64,000 bases of DNA from Kappaphycus alvarezii. Its lineage: Eukaryota; Rhodophyta; Florideophyceae; Gigartinales; Solieriaceae. Position 1 is the stretch's first letter; every line of letters begins with the position of its first letter. Positions 45,387-56,333 of this stretch are shown here, one piece after another. The notes under the pieces were generated by a model that saw only the letters and a program-made list of their open reading frames with translations, made no database searches and was not told the DNA's origin. The translations under genes were made by a program, and so were the position numbers. Where the stretch lies: the NCBI GenBank assembly GCA_002205965.3, contig NADL03000697.1, forward strand, positions 372,001 through 436,000. The letters run 5' to 3'.

Positions 45387-45952
45387 ATGGAGAATGGCGA
45401 TCCCGCGAATGGCGAGAATAAGGAGGACGGATCCCCGCGCGATCGTGAGCAAAGAATTAACATCCAGGTACGTGTCATCTAACCATTCTTCTCTATCTAC
45501 TGTACACCTTGATTACTGAAGGTATCAGCGCGATTTGTGTTTGTAAGAGGGGCTGTGTATGCCAACTACATTCTGCGAGAGCTTAGGAACTCATTTTAAA
45601 GTGAAACAATCATATTTTAAGTCCTACGTACCTTCAACTGACATGGCCCTTACCACACTGAATGGATCACTGACTTCCTAACTCATAGATTCGCGACTGT
45701 GATGGTTCTGTTTTGCAATTCAAAATCAGGCCTACTTCTAAGCTACACAAATTAATGGATGCATTCTGCTTTCACAATGGTGTACCGAAGGGATCATTCC
45801 GTTTCCTATGGGATGGAAGGCGTCTCAACCGAAACGACACCGCTGAGTCCTTGGATATCCAAGACATGGACGTTGTTGACGCTCTAACATTCCAATCTGG
45901 AGGAGGTATTGTGTTATATCCCCAGAAACTCAACCAAAGGACCCTTTCCTAG
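45387..45952 (+). CDS. SUMO: SUMO, small ubiquitin-like modifier
   Basis: Two exons (45387-45467 and 45689-45952) encode about 114 residues. The intron 45468-45688 (221 bp, phase 0) has donor CAG|GTACGT, a CTAAC branch-like motif at 45679-45683 and acceptor CATAG. Residues 1-22 form a flexible acidic/polar tail, then comes the ubiquitin-like fold: INIQ|IRDCDGSV, LQFKIRPTSKLHKLMDAFC, GVPKGSFRFLWDGRRL, DMDVVDALTFQSGG. This closely parallels SUMO2 (QDGSVVQFKIKR..PLSKLMKAYC). The di-glycine for conjugation is residues 98-99, after which E1/E2 enzymes and a SUMO protease would act. The start is the first in-frame ATG before the conserved part. The C-terminus may instead be spliced: GGAG|GTATTG at 45905/45906 to TTAG at 45989 gives a short tail GHPCED and a stop at 46007. 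Looks like an intact host gene. Confidence 0.9.
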
Positions 45953-46061
45953 GTATATCAATAAATGATCAATCCACCTGCCGACTTAGGTCATCCCTGC
46001 GAGGACTGACTGCGGTGTATACCCGATTGCGAGCATTGAATGGCTTGTTCTCCTTTCTTGC

Positions 46062-46475
46062 TTGTGGGGAATTTGGGGAATTTGGGGTGCTTCAATATTT
46101 GAAAGATATGGTGGGCTGTGGCCTGGAATATCCCAAAGGGTGACTAGTAGTAGCTCTTAATTTTGGGTGGAAAGCCTAGGTGGCTAAATATTTGGAACGT
46201 GGCGTCATTTCCCGAGGAGAAAAATGCTTGGGTGCTTTACTGTTGGAAGATATATTCGACTCTATCCCAAAGTATTCCAGACAACCACAATCGATGCAAA
46301 ATGACATTCCGATACCGAAATTGGGAGGAACTGTGCTCCCTAAAGTGCCACCTTAGGACCAGCCATCAAGCAGGCCACATTGGACATGACGGCTGCTGTA
46401 GCGTGCAGTTGCATCAAACCCCTCCAAACCTCTCCGTCGGTCTCCTTTGCCCTAACAAATGGAAGCCGGTTGTTC
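46062..46475 (-). mobile_element. two LINE tails, B then A, head to tail
   Basis: At 46062-46165 lies a tail B piece (GGGGAATTTGGGGTGCTTCA, GAAAGATATGGTGGGCTGTG). At 46226-46475 lies a longer tail A copy that on the minus strand includes the LINE C-terminus (SNVACLMAGPK-like) followed by the 3' UTR down to CCAACAGTAAAGCACCCAAG. Both are on the minus strand with 3' ends to the left. About 60 bp of unassigned sequence lies between them. Confidence 0.72.
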
Positions 46476-48540
46476 CGTGAGAAATGAAGCAAAATTTATG
46501 TAAGGTTACACACTAAGAGATCAGCGACGTGCCCTGATCACTCTAAAGGACGGGCTGGAGACCAGATCATGTAATGAGATTTCGCTGTACTAATGTTTAG
46601 TACAAGGCCAGTGATACAGGTTTACCAAGAATTTCCCTTAAAACAAGAAGAATGACTGAAGCCTTACTTTGAGAAATGATCTTTCTTTCCAAATATTAAG
46701 CTACCCTAGCTTTCACCCCCGAAAGGCAGGTGTAAGGGCCGAGTCCTACGAATGTAGAATGCAACTAGGTCGGCCTTTCGGGACCACGACCTTTTGAGCA
46801 TTACAGATACTAGAAAGTACCTTTTAGCCTGAAGGGAACAGGATCGCCCTTATTCTTATCTGCGCGCGCGGAGGGTATGTCCTTTGCGGTTAATAACCGC
46901 CACTGGCTCTACATTAGTAAAGCACCAGAAGTCTCCCCCTTCGCAGGGTGCTCTCATGACGCATTTTCTTAGATTAATGAGGTGGCACGATGGGTGACTA
47001 GTTGAGCCTTGGACCGATTCTCTGGGGCGAGGGGTATTCTCCTTCAACGGCGGGTCGCGTTTACGATCACAAAGCCAGTTGCTTGTTGATTGGGTTACCA
47101 GCTATTTTTTGGTGGTGGAAATGATCGGATATGTACGGTACATTCTACCACGTGGTTTGCACGCAAGTTCATAGGGCTCGCAACCTTCACACGACTCGCA
47201 ATTAACCCGCCTTGTTAACCCACCTCTTGATCGCCCGGTGATTTGGGATAAGTGGAGATGACCAGCAATTGGCCTAGGAAGACGTGGTGGTAGATCTTTA
47301 CGAGTTGTAAAGTATGGCACAGAAGAGGGCGGAGGGTATTCAGAAGTTAACTACGAAGGCATGCAGCGGGTGGAAACCTGCCGTGCCTGCATCACTTGGA
47401 GACTAAACGCAAAACGGCAAAACGGGTAACGAAGTCGCGAAGCTCCTGTCGATGTGAAGACAGCGAGAACATATTCTGTCGTTGAAAAGGCGGTTTAATT
47501 TGTGCAACAGTTTGGTACTGGACCAGTTTGTTTCTGGGGAATTTTACATCGGAGGGAAGACTAATTTCTGAACAAAGGGACTTCTCTGATCTGACCCGAT
47601 AAGAGCATACGTTTGGGTATGATACAAGCTTACTCTAGAGGTAATGTGAGGCAAAACAGTGCCGGTTCCGGCGATGAAATCGCAGAGCTTAAATTCTTGA
47701 TAAATATTGCCAAGGCTGGTACATGGGGTGGCCGGATTTTTCGGACAAGAACGCAACAATTGTTGAACAGCTTGAGCGCATATGAGCGTGGCTGTCCTAG
47801 AGCATTTTACTAGCTCAGAAGTCCTATTTTGTGCCTTTTTTCGAGCTGCTCATCTTTAATTTTTCAATCGTAGTGTACAGTATGTACAAAAAAGGGCGTT
47901 ACTGGTTGTCATTCAATTTTCTTCTTGTTCCCCCTTTGTCCTTGTTGGAGTGGGTGGTGGTTCAGCCGTCGCCTGGAGATGTTGTTAGTCTTGTAGTATA
48001 ACCACTACCTGTACGGGTCAAAGGTTTGAACACATTAAAAGTCTCCTCTCCCCCCTGTCATTCAGGGTCCAGTAAATGATTAAAAGCAAAAGACCTTTCA
48101 AAATTTGCTTGAGAAGCGTTGACTGGTACTGGGCACTCTGTTTAATTTATTTGTCTGGCTAAATTAAGAGGAAAAGTTTGGGAAATTTTATGCATGAAAA
48201 CGAGGATAGTGTTTCTGAGTGACGCCAGTTGCTCTCGAAAAAAGGGGGTGTCTTTATTGAGATGTATGGATTGGCTGGAACCCATTTGGAGTTGCAAGTT
48301 GCTCTCTAAGGCACAGAGCTGACTGAAGAACTATTAAGGAAAAAAGCTATAATGTACAGTATTATTGGTGTTATTGGAGTACTGCTGAATACGGGGAAAT
48401 TGTAAAGAGAAGATGGCAGGTATACGCAAGTTTCTCAACGGCAGCGAACGCCGGCAGATGGCATCTTCTGAGCATTGAGGGTATGAGAGCTAGCCTGCTT
48501 TTCCTCACTTTCATTATGAAAACAACGGGATTTAATTGTG
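46476..48540. other. spacer, GC-richer, no gene recognised
   Basis: About 2 kb that is less AT-rich than its surroundings, especially 46.85-47.45 kb. It suggests either an old transcribed unit or an element I do not know. Frames on both strands at 47.54-47.81 kb are open but unmatched. I compared it by memory with rRNA and snRNA signatures and found none. Confidence 0.35.
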
Positions 48541-48701
48541 CCTCCCTTCCACCTTCTGGTAGATTGGAGTGCCATCCACAGCTTTCGACGCATCGTACGG
48601 TTTCGCAATTGGCTTGACAATGATACGATATCTACGCTTTGGTACAAATTTACTGGATACCAACCCACATATCCACCACAGTAAATTAACCCCCCATTTG
48701 C
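48541..48701 (-). repeat. family D dispersed repeat
   Basis: Near-full minus-strand copy, ending at GGCAAATGGGGGGTTAATTT (48701 downward). The peptide frame SSKFVPKRRYRIIVKPIAKP is shared with the other full copies. Confidence 0.85.
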
Positions 48702-48840
48702 CATTGTGCAGAACCCGATAGAAATTCGAGATTTTGCAATATGTGTGAAGTTTCATTGCAGAATTGTTTAGACGGAGTTAACAATTGGAAACTTTGTAAT
48801 GACTGTAAGCCACCTTCTATTCAACTATGTACAATGAAGG

Positions 48841-48990
48841 GGAAATATGGGGTGTTTTTAATCCATGAAAAATATGGTCAGCTGTTCCCTGAGGGATGTC
48901 GTGATGTGTGTAAAGGCTTACAATGTAAAGTATTGGCGGGAAGCCGTCAAAACACTAGAAAACTGGCTGGAGGCCGGCCAACAGGCACGC
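48841..48990 (-). mobile_element. 150-bp LINE tail B with 8-bp target duplication
   Basis: A 5'-truncated tail B copy runs from GGCACGC at 48990 (last codons ACLLAGLQ-like) to the 3' end GGGGAAATATGGGG at the left. It is flanked by AATGAAGG at 48833-48840 and 48991-48998. The right flank is itself the start of another tail (GGAAAAATTGGGGTGTTTTA), so the insertion occurred at the 3' end of an older copy. Confidence 0.85.
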
Positions 48991-49252
48991 AATGAAGGTG
49001 GAAAAATTGGGGTGTTTTAATGTAAAGATGATTACATGTTATACACATTAAAATAAATTGTAACAAAATTTCCACCGCTTTACGGTCTCGCTGCAGCGAT
49101 ACTTTCCGGAAACTTTCGTACAGTGCTGTACAGTACCCACTTTCCTGCAGTTATTTTCAATTGGGAAACCAAATGTGTACACAACAAGAGAAACTTTACT
49201 GCAAGACTGACTATTCGGCTAAGAACTAAGCGGATGTTCCACAGGACAAGTA

Positions 49253-49354
49253 CTGGTAGATTGGTTTGGCCATGATATTGTATCTACGCTCCGGTACAAA
49301 TTTACTGGGTACCAACCCACATATCACCCACAGTAAATTAACCCCCCATTTTCC
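49253..49354 (-). repeat. family D repeat, internally shortened
   Basis: Both ends are kept (CTGGTAGATTGG side and GGGGGGTTAATTTACTG side), but about 45-50 bp in the middle are missing compared with the copy at 48.6 kb. Confidence 0.8.
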
Positions 49355-49510
49355 CCGAGTACTGTAAGAGCGACTCTGTCGTGTCAAAACTCTATCGTAA
49401 TTTACGATAAATTACTACAATGTTCCAGAAAAATAACAAAGTTTATCGCAATTTACGATACGAATTGAATCATGTCGTGACCCCAATATGTAATCATCAA
49501 TGGACTGTGA

Positions 49511-49576
49511 AGGGGAAAATGTGGGGTGATTAAATATTTGAAAAACATGGTCGGTTGTGGCCCGGAATATCCTACA
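49511..49576 (-). mobile_element. short LINE tail B abutting the next copy
   Basis: GGGGAAAATGTGGGGTGATT, then AAAAACATGGTCGGTTGTGG, ending at ATCCTACA, where the 3' end of the larger LINE copy begins (GGGGAAATTTTTGGG). About 66 bp, 5'-truncated, head to tail. Confidence 0.75.
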
Positions 49577-51000
49577 GGGGAAATTTTTGGGTTATTTTAA
49601 TGCATGGAAGATGTGGTCGGTTATACCCATGAGGCTAATACGTTATGCGTGATAAGTCCTCGCTGATCGGTAACACTACAGTAAATGACCTTGCTTACAG
49701 ATCCGGCTCAATGCCGGCGAGCAGGCATGCCGCGTTGGACATGACGGCCGCAGCAGCGTGCCTTTGAGTAAGCACCGCTCTAACCATCCCATAGGTCTCC
49801 ATCGCTCGAACGGCCACGTTCCGCGCGACATCGGTTAGCACCGCGTACGCATCTGGGTGCCAGCCTCCGAGGGTGGATATTGGGATAGGCACAAGCCTCC
49901 CTCTAGTAGCAGTCGCGAGCAGTGGTTCATACCTTCTACGTTTGGCGGAGATGGCTGCGTTGAGGGAGGTGAGTGGGTTGAAAGTACGCGCTCTCCTATT
50001 GGAGGGCGCAAGAGGATTGACGAACGTGACGTCAAAAAAGTCCGTTCCTCCGTTGCTACACATTGCCTCTATATCCGGCCTTGTGCGGTGAAGCCCCTGT
50101 CGCCGCTCGATAGCCGGATGACGGGCCGCCTTCTGCAGGTCTTGGGCGAGGAGGACGACTTGACGGTCGTGTCGTCGGGTGCGGTGCCCACCATGCAGGC
50201 AGTGCATGAGGTGATCCCCGTGGCAGTCGAGGACCTCAGGGCAGTTTGGGCGTGGGCACGGCGTGTCTGGGGCGAAGAGCGGGACCTGGAGGTAGTACTG
50301 GAGCCACACTGAGAACTCACGGGCGTGAATGTTGGTCTTGAGGCCGGGGCACGGTGGACAATAGACCCATTCCTTTGCGCCGGGAAGGCCCATAGAAGCC
50401 CGGAAAGCTTGCCTCCGTTGGTCGCCGAGAGGGATCTCTTCTTGAACTGCCGCATGGACTGCTTCTGTTAGTGTCTTTTGCGGAGGTGTTTTGCTTGAGC
50501 AAAATACACTAAAGGGTAGGAGTCGTGAGGGCAGGCAGAGGGTCGACCATATTTGGTGGGCGCAGACGGCATCTTTGTACGTCGTGAGATCCGTGATGGG
50601 TGCCGGCAAGATACCAGTGGCCAGCCTGTTGGCAGGTGCGCTGGAGGCCAGGAAAGCGGCCCCCGCGATGCTTTTCGCCGATGTGAACCCTAAACCGAGG
50701 GTGGGTTTCTTAGGGTCCTGTGGTTTCACCAGTAGTTGGAGTTCTCGGAATATATCCGAGTCCAGTACTCCTCCGGCGAGTGTCCGGAGACATCGCTCTA
50801 TCATGGCGTCAAACATAGCGGCGCCCTCCGCCGTGCAAGAGGGTGGCACCACACGAAGGAGGTATCCTATCTTGCATACCCAAAAGCAATTGCGCAAAAG
50901 CTGAAAAGCCACTTGCGTATTGTGAATGTCTATGACAGCTTCGAGGAACGGTTCGAGGGATCCTACAGGGTGCCCAGTAATACCTCTAAAATTAACCTGT
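49577..51000 (-). mobile_element. RLE-type LINE, C-terminal half with intact 405-codon frame
   Basis: The frame is open from before 50912 to the stop before 49695. In the 405-residue part: thumb (residues 1-100, AFQLLRNCFWVCKIGYLLR, TLGLGFTSAKSIAGAAFLAS); zinc motif C185-x2-C188 and C219/C224/C230/H234/C238 (ending CHGDHLMHC); RTRRHDR at 244-250; restriction-like endonuclease RPD at 278-280 with D291 and D294 (GGTDFFDVTF); ISTLGGWHPDAYAVL at 345-359; and the signature end RHAAAAVMSNAACLLAGIEP. The frame seems to continue upstream to about 51.0 kb (TQVAFQLL, EAVIDIHN). The RT palm is absent, so the copy is 5'-truncated. The 3' UTR is 49577-49694 and ends GGGGAAATTTTTGGG (plus-strand reading). 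It is the best preserved of the LINE coding ends, though not autonomous. Confidence 0.9.
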
Positions 51001-51384
51001 ACGAAACAGTAAATCAGAACTGCTGTACAACATGCGGAGAAAAGTTAATACAATTCGGTACTTCACAGCACTGTAGTTTTCTGAAAGTATTGCACGAGGC
51101 CTATGTCGACCATCTGTTTAGTTTCTAGCTATATATTGCACTTCTTCAGACCGCGTCAAATTTGGACAATCGCTGAAGCTATCCTGTCTCGAGCACCGAT
51201 GCGTACGGACGACGAAGTACATCCGGTTAGATCTTAACCGTATAGTTAGGACGTGCGCAGTCCACAATAGATACTGAACGCATTAAACTTCTTCTTGTTG
51301 GACAATCAACACTGTCGATTTACACAGTACCACAATACTATACTGTACAGTATTGTTCCTGTAAGGAAGGTCATGTACTGCAAT
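51001..51384. other. spacer
   Basis: Nothing recognised beyond fading LINE sequence at its left edge. Confidence 0.4.
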
Positions 51385-51484
51385 GTTACCCACCAACGAC
51401 GACTTATCCCGCATAACGCATTAGCCGCGTGGATGTAACCGACCACATCTTCCATGCATTAAAATAACCCAAAAATTTCCCCCT
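51385..51484 (+). mobile_element. LINE tail B, plus orientation
   Basis: ATGTTACCCACCAACGACGA, CTTATCCCGCATAACGCATT, then GACCACATCTTCCATGCATT and AAAATAACCCAAAAATTTCC. It matches the 3' UTR of the copy at 49577 and the piece at 60.45-60.56 kb. It contains no coding end. Confidence 0.78.
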
Positions 51485-51840
51485 TTCGTTCTACAGTTGT
51501 CGTGTTGTGCTACTTCAATTTTCCTTTATTTTTAGCGGTATTTGCGCAGAATGTAGCCCAGTTTTTATGAATTTTTAGGATTGAATCGAGTGTGGTGTCA
51601 GACACTCCACGCCCCAGTATTGTAGTATATCCACACTTAAAGAAGCAATCTGGTGTAAGGGCGAGGAGGTGGTTGCGGAGTAAGTCAGAATTAAGAAGTA
51701 AATCTACCAATTTGTCGTCATAGTCCGCCGAAGTGTTCCGCTCAGCCCTTCTCAACAATACCATTTCTGCACTGCATTACTCATCACCAGTAATCTATTC
51801 GCTACTGCCGAAGACCTTGACCCACGGCATATTATAGTCT

Positions 51841-52287
51841 CTAGTGTCTATACGACCATGCTCTATCCTCATATGAGGTACACTTTGTCCTCATATGAGG
51901 ACAGTTTCCGTTACATTTTGGAAAGGTAAATGTTTTGGAAGGCCGAAATTTTTACTGGAAAACAGGTTTTTCATGTTAAGTTACAGTACAGTAATTTTTA
52001 CTGTACGTGCGCCCTCGTTTCTGAGACCCCCCACGATAATACGAACTATTTTTCCTTCCAAAACGTAGTCGTTTTCACAACTTCTTGCGAAGAGCGGAAG
52101 CTGGTGAGGGGAAATTGCTCTAGGCTTAACCGAGGTCAACGATCTTGAAAAGTTTGTTTTGATCGGCCATCTACACTCAGTTACTAATGCGGAGGGACAG
52201 GAAATGCGCTGAGGTAAAAAAGAATTGTATTGAAAAAAAGGGCTAAAAGTTGTCCTCATATGAGGACAACGGTCCAATAGACACTAG
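51841..52287. mobile_element. MITE-like element, complete (447 bp)
   Basis: Ends CTAGTGTCTAT and ATAGACACTAG are perfect inverted repeats. The trinucleotide TCT flanks both sides (51838-51840, 52288-52290), though a TA duplication with shorter termini fits equally well. Near both ends sits the palindrome TCCTCATATGAGGA, present twice at the left and once at the right. No coding capacity. Two further copies lie at 56334 and 59837. The transposase family that moved it is unknown. Confidence 0.8.
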
Positions 52288-52290
52288 TCT

Positions 52291-54660
52291 GGTCCTTGCT
52301 AGCCTGAGAGTTTTCATCGACAAATACTGACCCCCAAAAAATAACAAGAAAATAGCCTGAACTCAAAATCAACACAGATGACATTCCTTACTAAATTTCC
52401 GCAATCAGACAAATTTAGTTGGAAGGACAGATAACATCCATCTAATAAACGATTTCATTTTTGTCGACCAAAGAAATTAAGTGTCAAAAACAAAGTCAAA
52501 TTTGGACATTGAGATGGCATGATTTTAAAATTTAACATCGTTCTCCAAACATTGACAACCGCACAAAAAACAAACAAAAACTTTTTTTCTTCCCTTCACT
52601 AATTAATCACTCCCCTATAAATGGAAAGCACCTATGGTGCTTCCAATAACCCTATCCCAGCTATATTTTTTGCGGTTTGATTCGATGTCTACAATATTTT
52701 TGAGAATTTCCAAGGACCATTATTGTAGATTTTTTTGTTCGTACAGCGCATTCCGATATTTTATGAACCCATTTGATGCACTGCAGCATGAAATAGAAAG
52801 CAAACTATCCGAATTGTTACATTACGAAGTCGCCCCCGGTACACGAAATATATAACCGGTATCACAGCTCACTCTCGTTTATTAAGACTAACTTTAGCCT
52901 TCTAACCAGCAGTGTTTTAGCTGTCTCAAAATTTTTTACTACCTTTTTATCTGGTTAGCAGATGTGGAAGGATATCGGGAGATCTGGATTGCTTCTTTGA
53001 TTGAGGCAAGGGAACCTTAATCCTTACTTAACCCCATATTCTCAGTTTGGTTTTCAGATTCCTTGTAATCGTTCATCAAATTTCCACCGCGTTCAAACAC
53101 CTAATCAATAATTGGACGAGAACGAACAAAGAATCTTTTTCAGATGGGCAGAGACCTATTAATTCAAAAACAGTCGATATTAACGTCATAATAGTTCTCA
53201 GACTAAGTTTACAAAAAATAGGCGGCGTAATTTTATGTTCTAGGCCTCGAATGCTCCTTCGGAATAAAAAAAGATTTGCAGTTCCCACAATCTACATACT
53301 AGTTTCTTATTTTGATTTTTATCGCACTACTGAAAAATATTATACTTGTTAGCAGGTGTAAAAACTGGCAAAGTGTTTTTCTATTTGCATTCACGAAATT
53401 TATCTTATTCTAATTCGAGAAGCTTGTACATCAAGAGTCAGAGTTATATTTTCGTCCAATAAAGTTTACCGAATGCAATTTTAACGTATTTGATTGCGGC
53501 ACTGATTGTACTTATTTTTATTGAAAAATATCTCTCTAACAACCAAAGAAGGGGTGAATCATCCTTAAAAGGAAAACGGAAGGCAAAACCATTACCAGGT
53601 TCCCTGAAAATCCTTAAACAGTATCAGACGAGAGTCCAAAGATTCTCTTTTCTTTCAAGATGAAGAAAGTATCAATCTGTATACAACTACCAGATACAAC
53701 AAAAGCGGCCTAAAATGTTTCGAAGCCAAATTTCTGCTACCCTTACACCTTGTATTCTCTTGTGAGACTATCTTACGTACTAAATAAATAAATTATTATT
53801 CGCGCCCTGCTGCGCCGTCAATTATTGTTTTTTCTGTGTTTTAAAATGGCTGGGAATAGCATTAGTACTGAAATATTTCCTTTCGACCTGCAAAAGTATA
53901 TAAATAATTCTATCGACATGTGTTTTACTGTCTGCATTCAATTTTGATATTTTTTTATCGCTCGTGGTGAAGTTTACGAAAGGCTTTAAAAATGTTCTTG
54001 AAAGTAATATCGTTTTAGAACCCATGAAGACCATCAGAACCAACCCTTTCCATCATATTTCTGAGTGGGTAGATATCTGCTCCTCATCTGGTGTAAACTG
54101 AATAATTTTTCCCACTTAACTCTTTCTCTGAGAAATACTCGCAAATGTTCTCTAACTTCCTTCTCCGAGCACTATTTCATATTTGCGAGGACACTTTTGC
54201 TAGCAAGGAAAATATCCACCATCGCTGTGATATAAATCTTCTTTCAAGCCTTAATAGTCCTCTTCCTGTTTTGTTTGTAATAATACAAGCGCGTTTTCAA
54301 AGACTTTTAGTATAATTGAGTTTGTTGCACCTACCTTTGCTTCAGTTACACTCAGTATCCTCATAAATCGAGGTACTGTTCAATGGGTCCGTGAATACTT
54401 AGTGTCTGTACCCATGGATCGATGATTATCCACTGGTTTATTTCAATAACATGACAGTGGGAACATGATATAAGAAAGGCGAAGGTCTTGCTTGAGCAGT
54501 TCCTGTTTGGCGAGCACATATTTTTTTGCCCTGAAATTTTACGGTTTTCAGAACTTTCCGGTTTGGATGGGTAGGCACATCATAGATCCTTCCGCGTGGT
54601 TTGAATACAATTTCTTAGGACTCTTAAGCTTTGCAGCATTCGCAGTAAGCTAGCCCCATT
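52291..54660. other. spacer
   Basis: About 2.4 kb of AT-rich sequence with short open frames only; nothing assigned. Near 54.6 kb GC rises just before a LINE end. Confidence 0.4.
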
Positions 54661-54970
54661 CAACAATCGGAACGGCGCGGGTAGACGTTCCGATTACTAA
54701 TGCGCAGCAAACATTGTTCGCTCTTCACTCGGCGAGACTCGTCCAGAATAACGCCATTTGTTTGCTGGAGGGAGTTTTGAGCGACAAACAAGGCCACAAC
54801 TTCAAATTGTGTATATTAACACTGTATCTACGTTTTCAGGGAATGTACAATACAGTAGTGGTTACCCTGCTTACAGTAGTCCTCGTCTGCAATTTCTCTG
54901 ACAATATTAGGAACATGAAGTATACTGCACTGTACCAGCCCATTACAGTAAACCCCATTTAACCCCGTTA
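54661..54970 (+). mobile_element. RLE-type LINE 3' end, plus orientation
   Basis: Coding end VPITNAQQTLFALHSARLVQ and NNAICLLEGVLSD matches the C-terminus of the 57.1-kb copy (IADAQRTLFARHAARLLQ, NNASCLLEGVLSD). It is followed by a 3' UTR alignable to that copy's and ending CAGTAAACCCCATTTAACCC. 5'-truncated. Confidence 0.8.
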
Positions 54971-55269
54971 ACAATATTGACCTGCCTTTGATGGGACCAT
55001 ACACAACCACGTGATTATGGGTGCCTGCTTGCTGCACGGAGCGGTAGTATGTTCAAACCTTTAGAATTTACTCATAACACCCGCTTGCACCTACGGTATC
55101 ACCGGAGTAGATGTAGACGCTATTTTTTCTGTTTTCTCGAGGCGTTTCCAAGAATATTTGACTTCCTTGATCCCCTCTATGGATTGTGTCGACGGGTTGT
55201 GGAAGGCAATGAGCGCCAGAGGGTTCTCAGGGCATTTAATAACAACCACGTCTCTGCCTTTCGCTAGTA
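54971..55269. other. spacer
   Basis: Nothing recognised. Confidence 0.35.
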
Positions 55270-55740
55270 TGTTATTTTAGGCAGCTTCATGTTTGTGCCC
55301 ACGAACAATTTCTCTTATGTCTTCAATGCAGAAATCAACGATATGCCCCATAGACATATTCGCAATTGTCGAATATGTACGTTCCTATCCGTACCATAAA
55401 ATGACTAGATGATAGTTGGGGATTTCAGCAGGTATCGTGTAAACCTGTTTCGTTCTTTTTTCGGAGAGAAGCATTACCGGAAAATCCGGATTGTTGACTT
55501 CAGGAATTTCTGAAACTTTTATGAACGCAAATACCTTACCCAACAAACCATCATCAATGTGCTTCATCTTGTTAATGATTTCGTTATCAATAAAGCGAGA
55601 CAGGCCGCTTATCTTGCAAGTGGCGGGTAGCGTGGTACAATTACCACATCATTAAAAGAACGATAGCCGAGGTGCCCACTACCGTATATCCTAACCGTAC
55701 TCCGCGACTTCTCTAACATGACCACCTTTTTGTTCATCTT
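55270..55740 (-). pseudogene. unrecognised protein-like remnant
   Basis: On the minus strand two adjacent, protein-like runs occur in different frames. The first, near 55.59-55.74 kb, reads KMNKKVVMLEKSRSTVRIYG and GYRSFNDVVIV. The second, at 55.39-55.60 kb, reads KMKHIDDGLLGKVFAFIKVS, EIPEVNNPDFPVML and VYTIPAEIPNYHLVILWYG. Amino acid usage looks like real protein rather than random AT-rich translation. I do not recognise a family; it may be a dead host gene or part of an unknown element. Confidence 0.35.
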
Positions 55741-56333
55741 GATCACCAATCCGTAGCTTTCCGCTTGTTTATTACAGCCAACCTCCGTTATCAGTCATCA
55801 TCAGTAAAGCACCCAATTTAACCACATTATTGACCGTAGATATAGCCATGGATTTGTCTGTAAAGGTCCCAACGTCCCTTTGCTGGTGATATAGTGGGTT
55901 TTAATGCAGTAGTGAAACTTTACTGCATTAATATCAAGGATTATTTTCTATAGACCAACAAATACCTACACCAGCTCAGCAATAAAAATCCCATTTAACC
56001 CCTTTACACAAAGGAAAATTAAGTAACCCACACTCATACCTCATCACAGTAGTTATTAAATTAAACCTCGCCTGTGCCATTGTTTTCATCAAGAAAATTA
56101 AGCGAACCTCCTCATTTAACCCCAAGATCTCCCTTTAGATGTGCATAATAATACTAATAGGTGACTGTGTAGTTTATTCTTGCCGGGCTACTTTGAAAGG
56201 ACGATCGTAAAAGTGACTGTCGTAAGGTACTTCATGTATCCGACATTCTTCAAGAAATAAATGAAGTAGTATGTTTGCAATTCAAATAAAATGGTACTGT
56301 AACAACCCACGCAAAAGTTTTTGATAGCTCTAT
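55741..56333. other. spacer with possible LINE 3' ends
   Basis: Several short pieces end in CCCATTTAACCCC-like sequence (about 55830, 56000 and 56125, plus strand), resembling the 3' terminus of the LINE copy at 54.7 kb. They are too short and diverged to call one by one. Confidence 0.35.

Noticed and set aside
45387-45952. Functional link between the SUMO gene and the peptidase-like segment of the gypsy element
   Set aside because: They lie 30 kb apart, one is a host gene and the other a fossil in a mobile element; co-occurrence is no evidence of a common pathway.
46680-47450. Ribosomal or spliceosomal RNA gene
   Set aside because: No universally conserved rRNA or snRNA block could be found; GC content alone is not evidence.
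49857-50312. Plus-strand 151-codon frame opposite the LINE
   Set aside because: It lies antisense to the well supported endonuclease frame and has no motif of its own.
51838-52290. CACTA-type transposon from the 3-bp duplication and CACTAG end
   Set aside because: The other two copies do not keep the CTAG bases, so the true termini and duplication are uncertain and no superfamily can be assigned.
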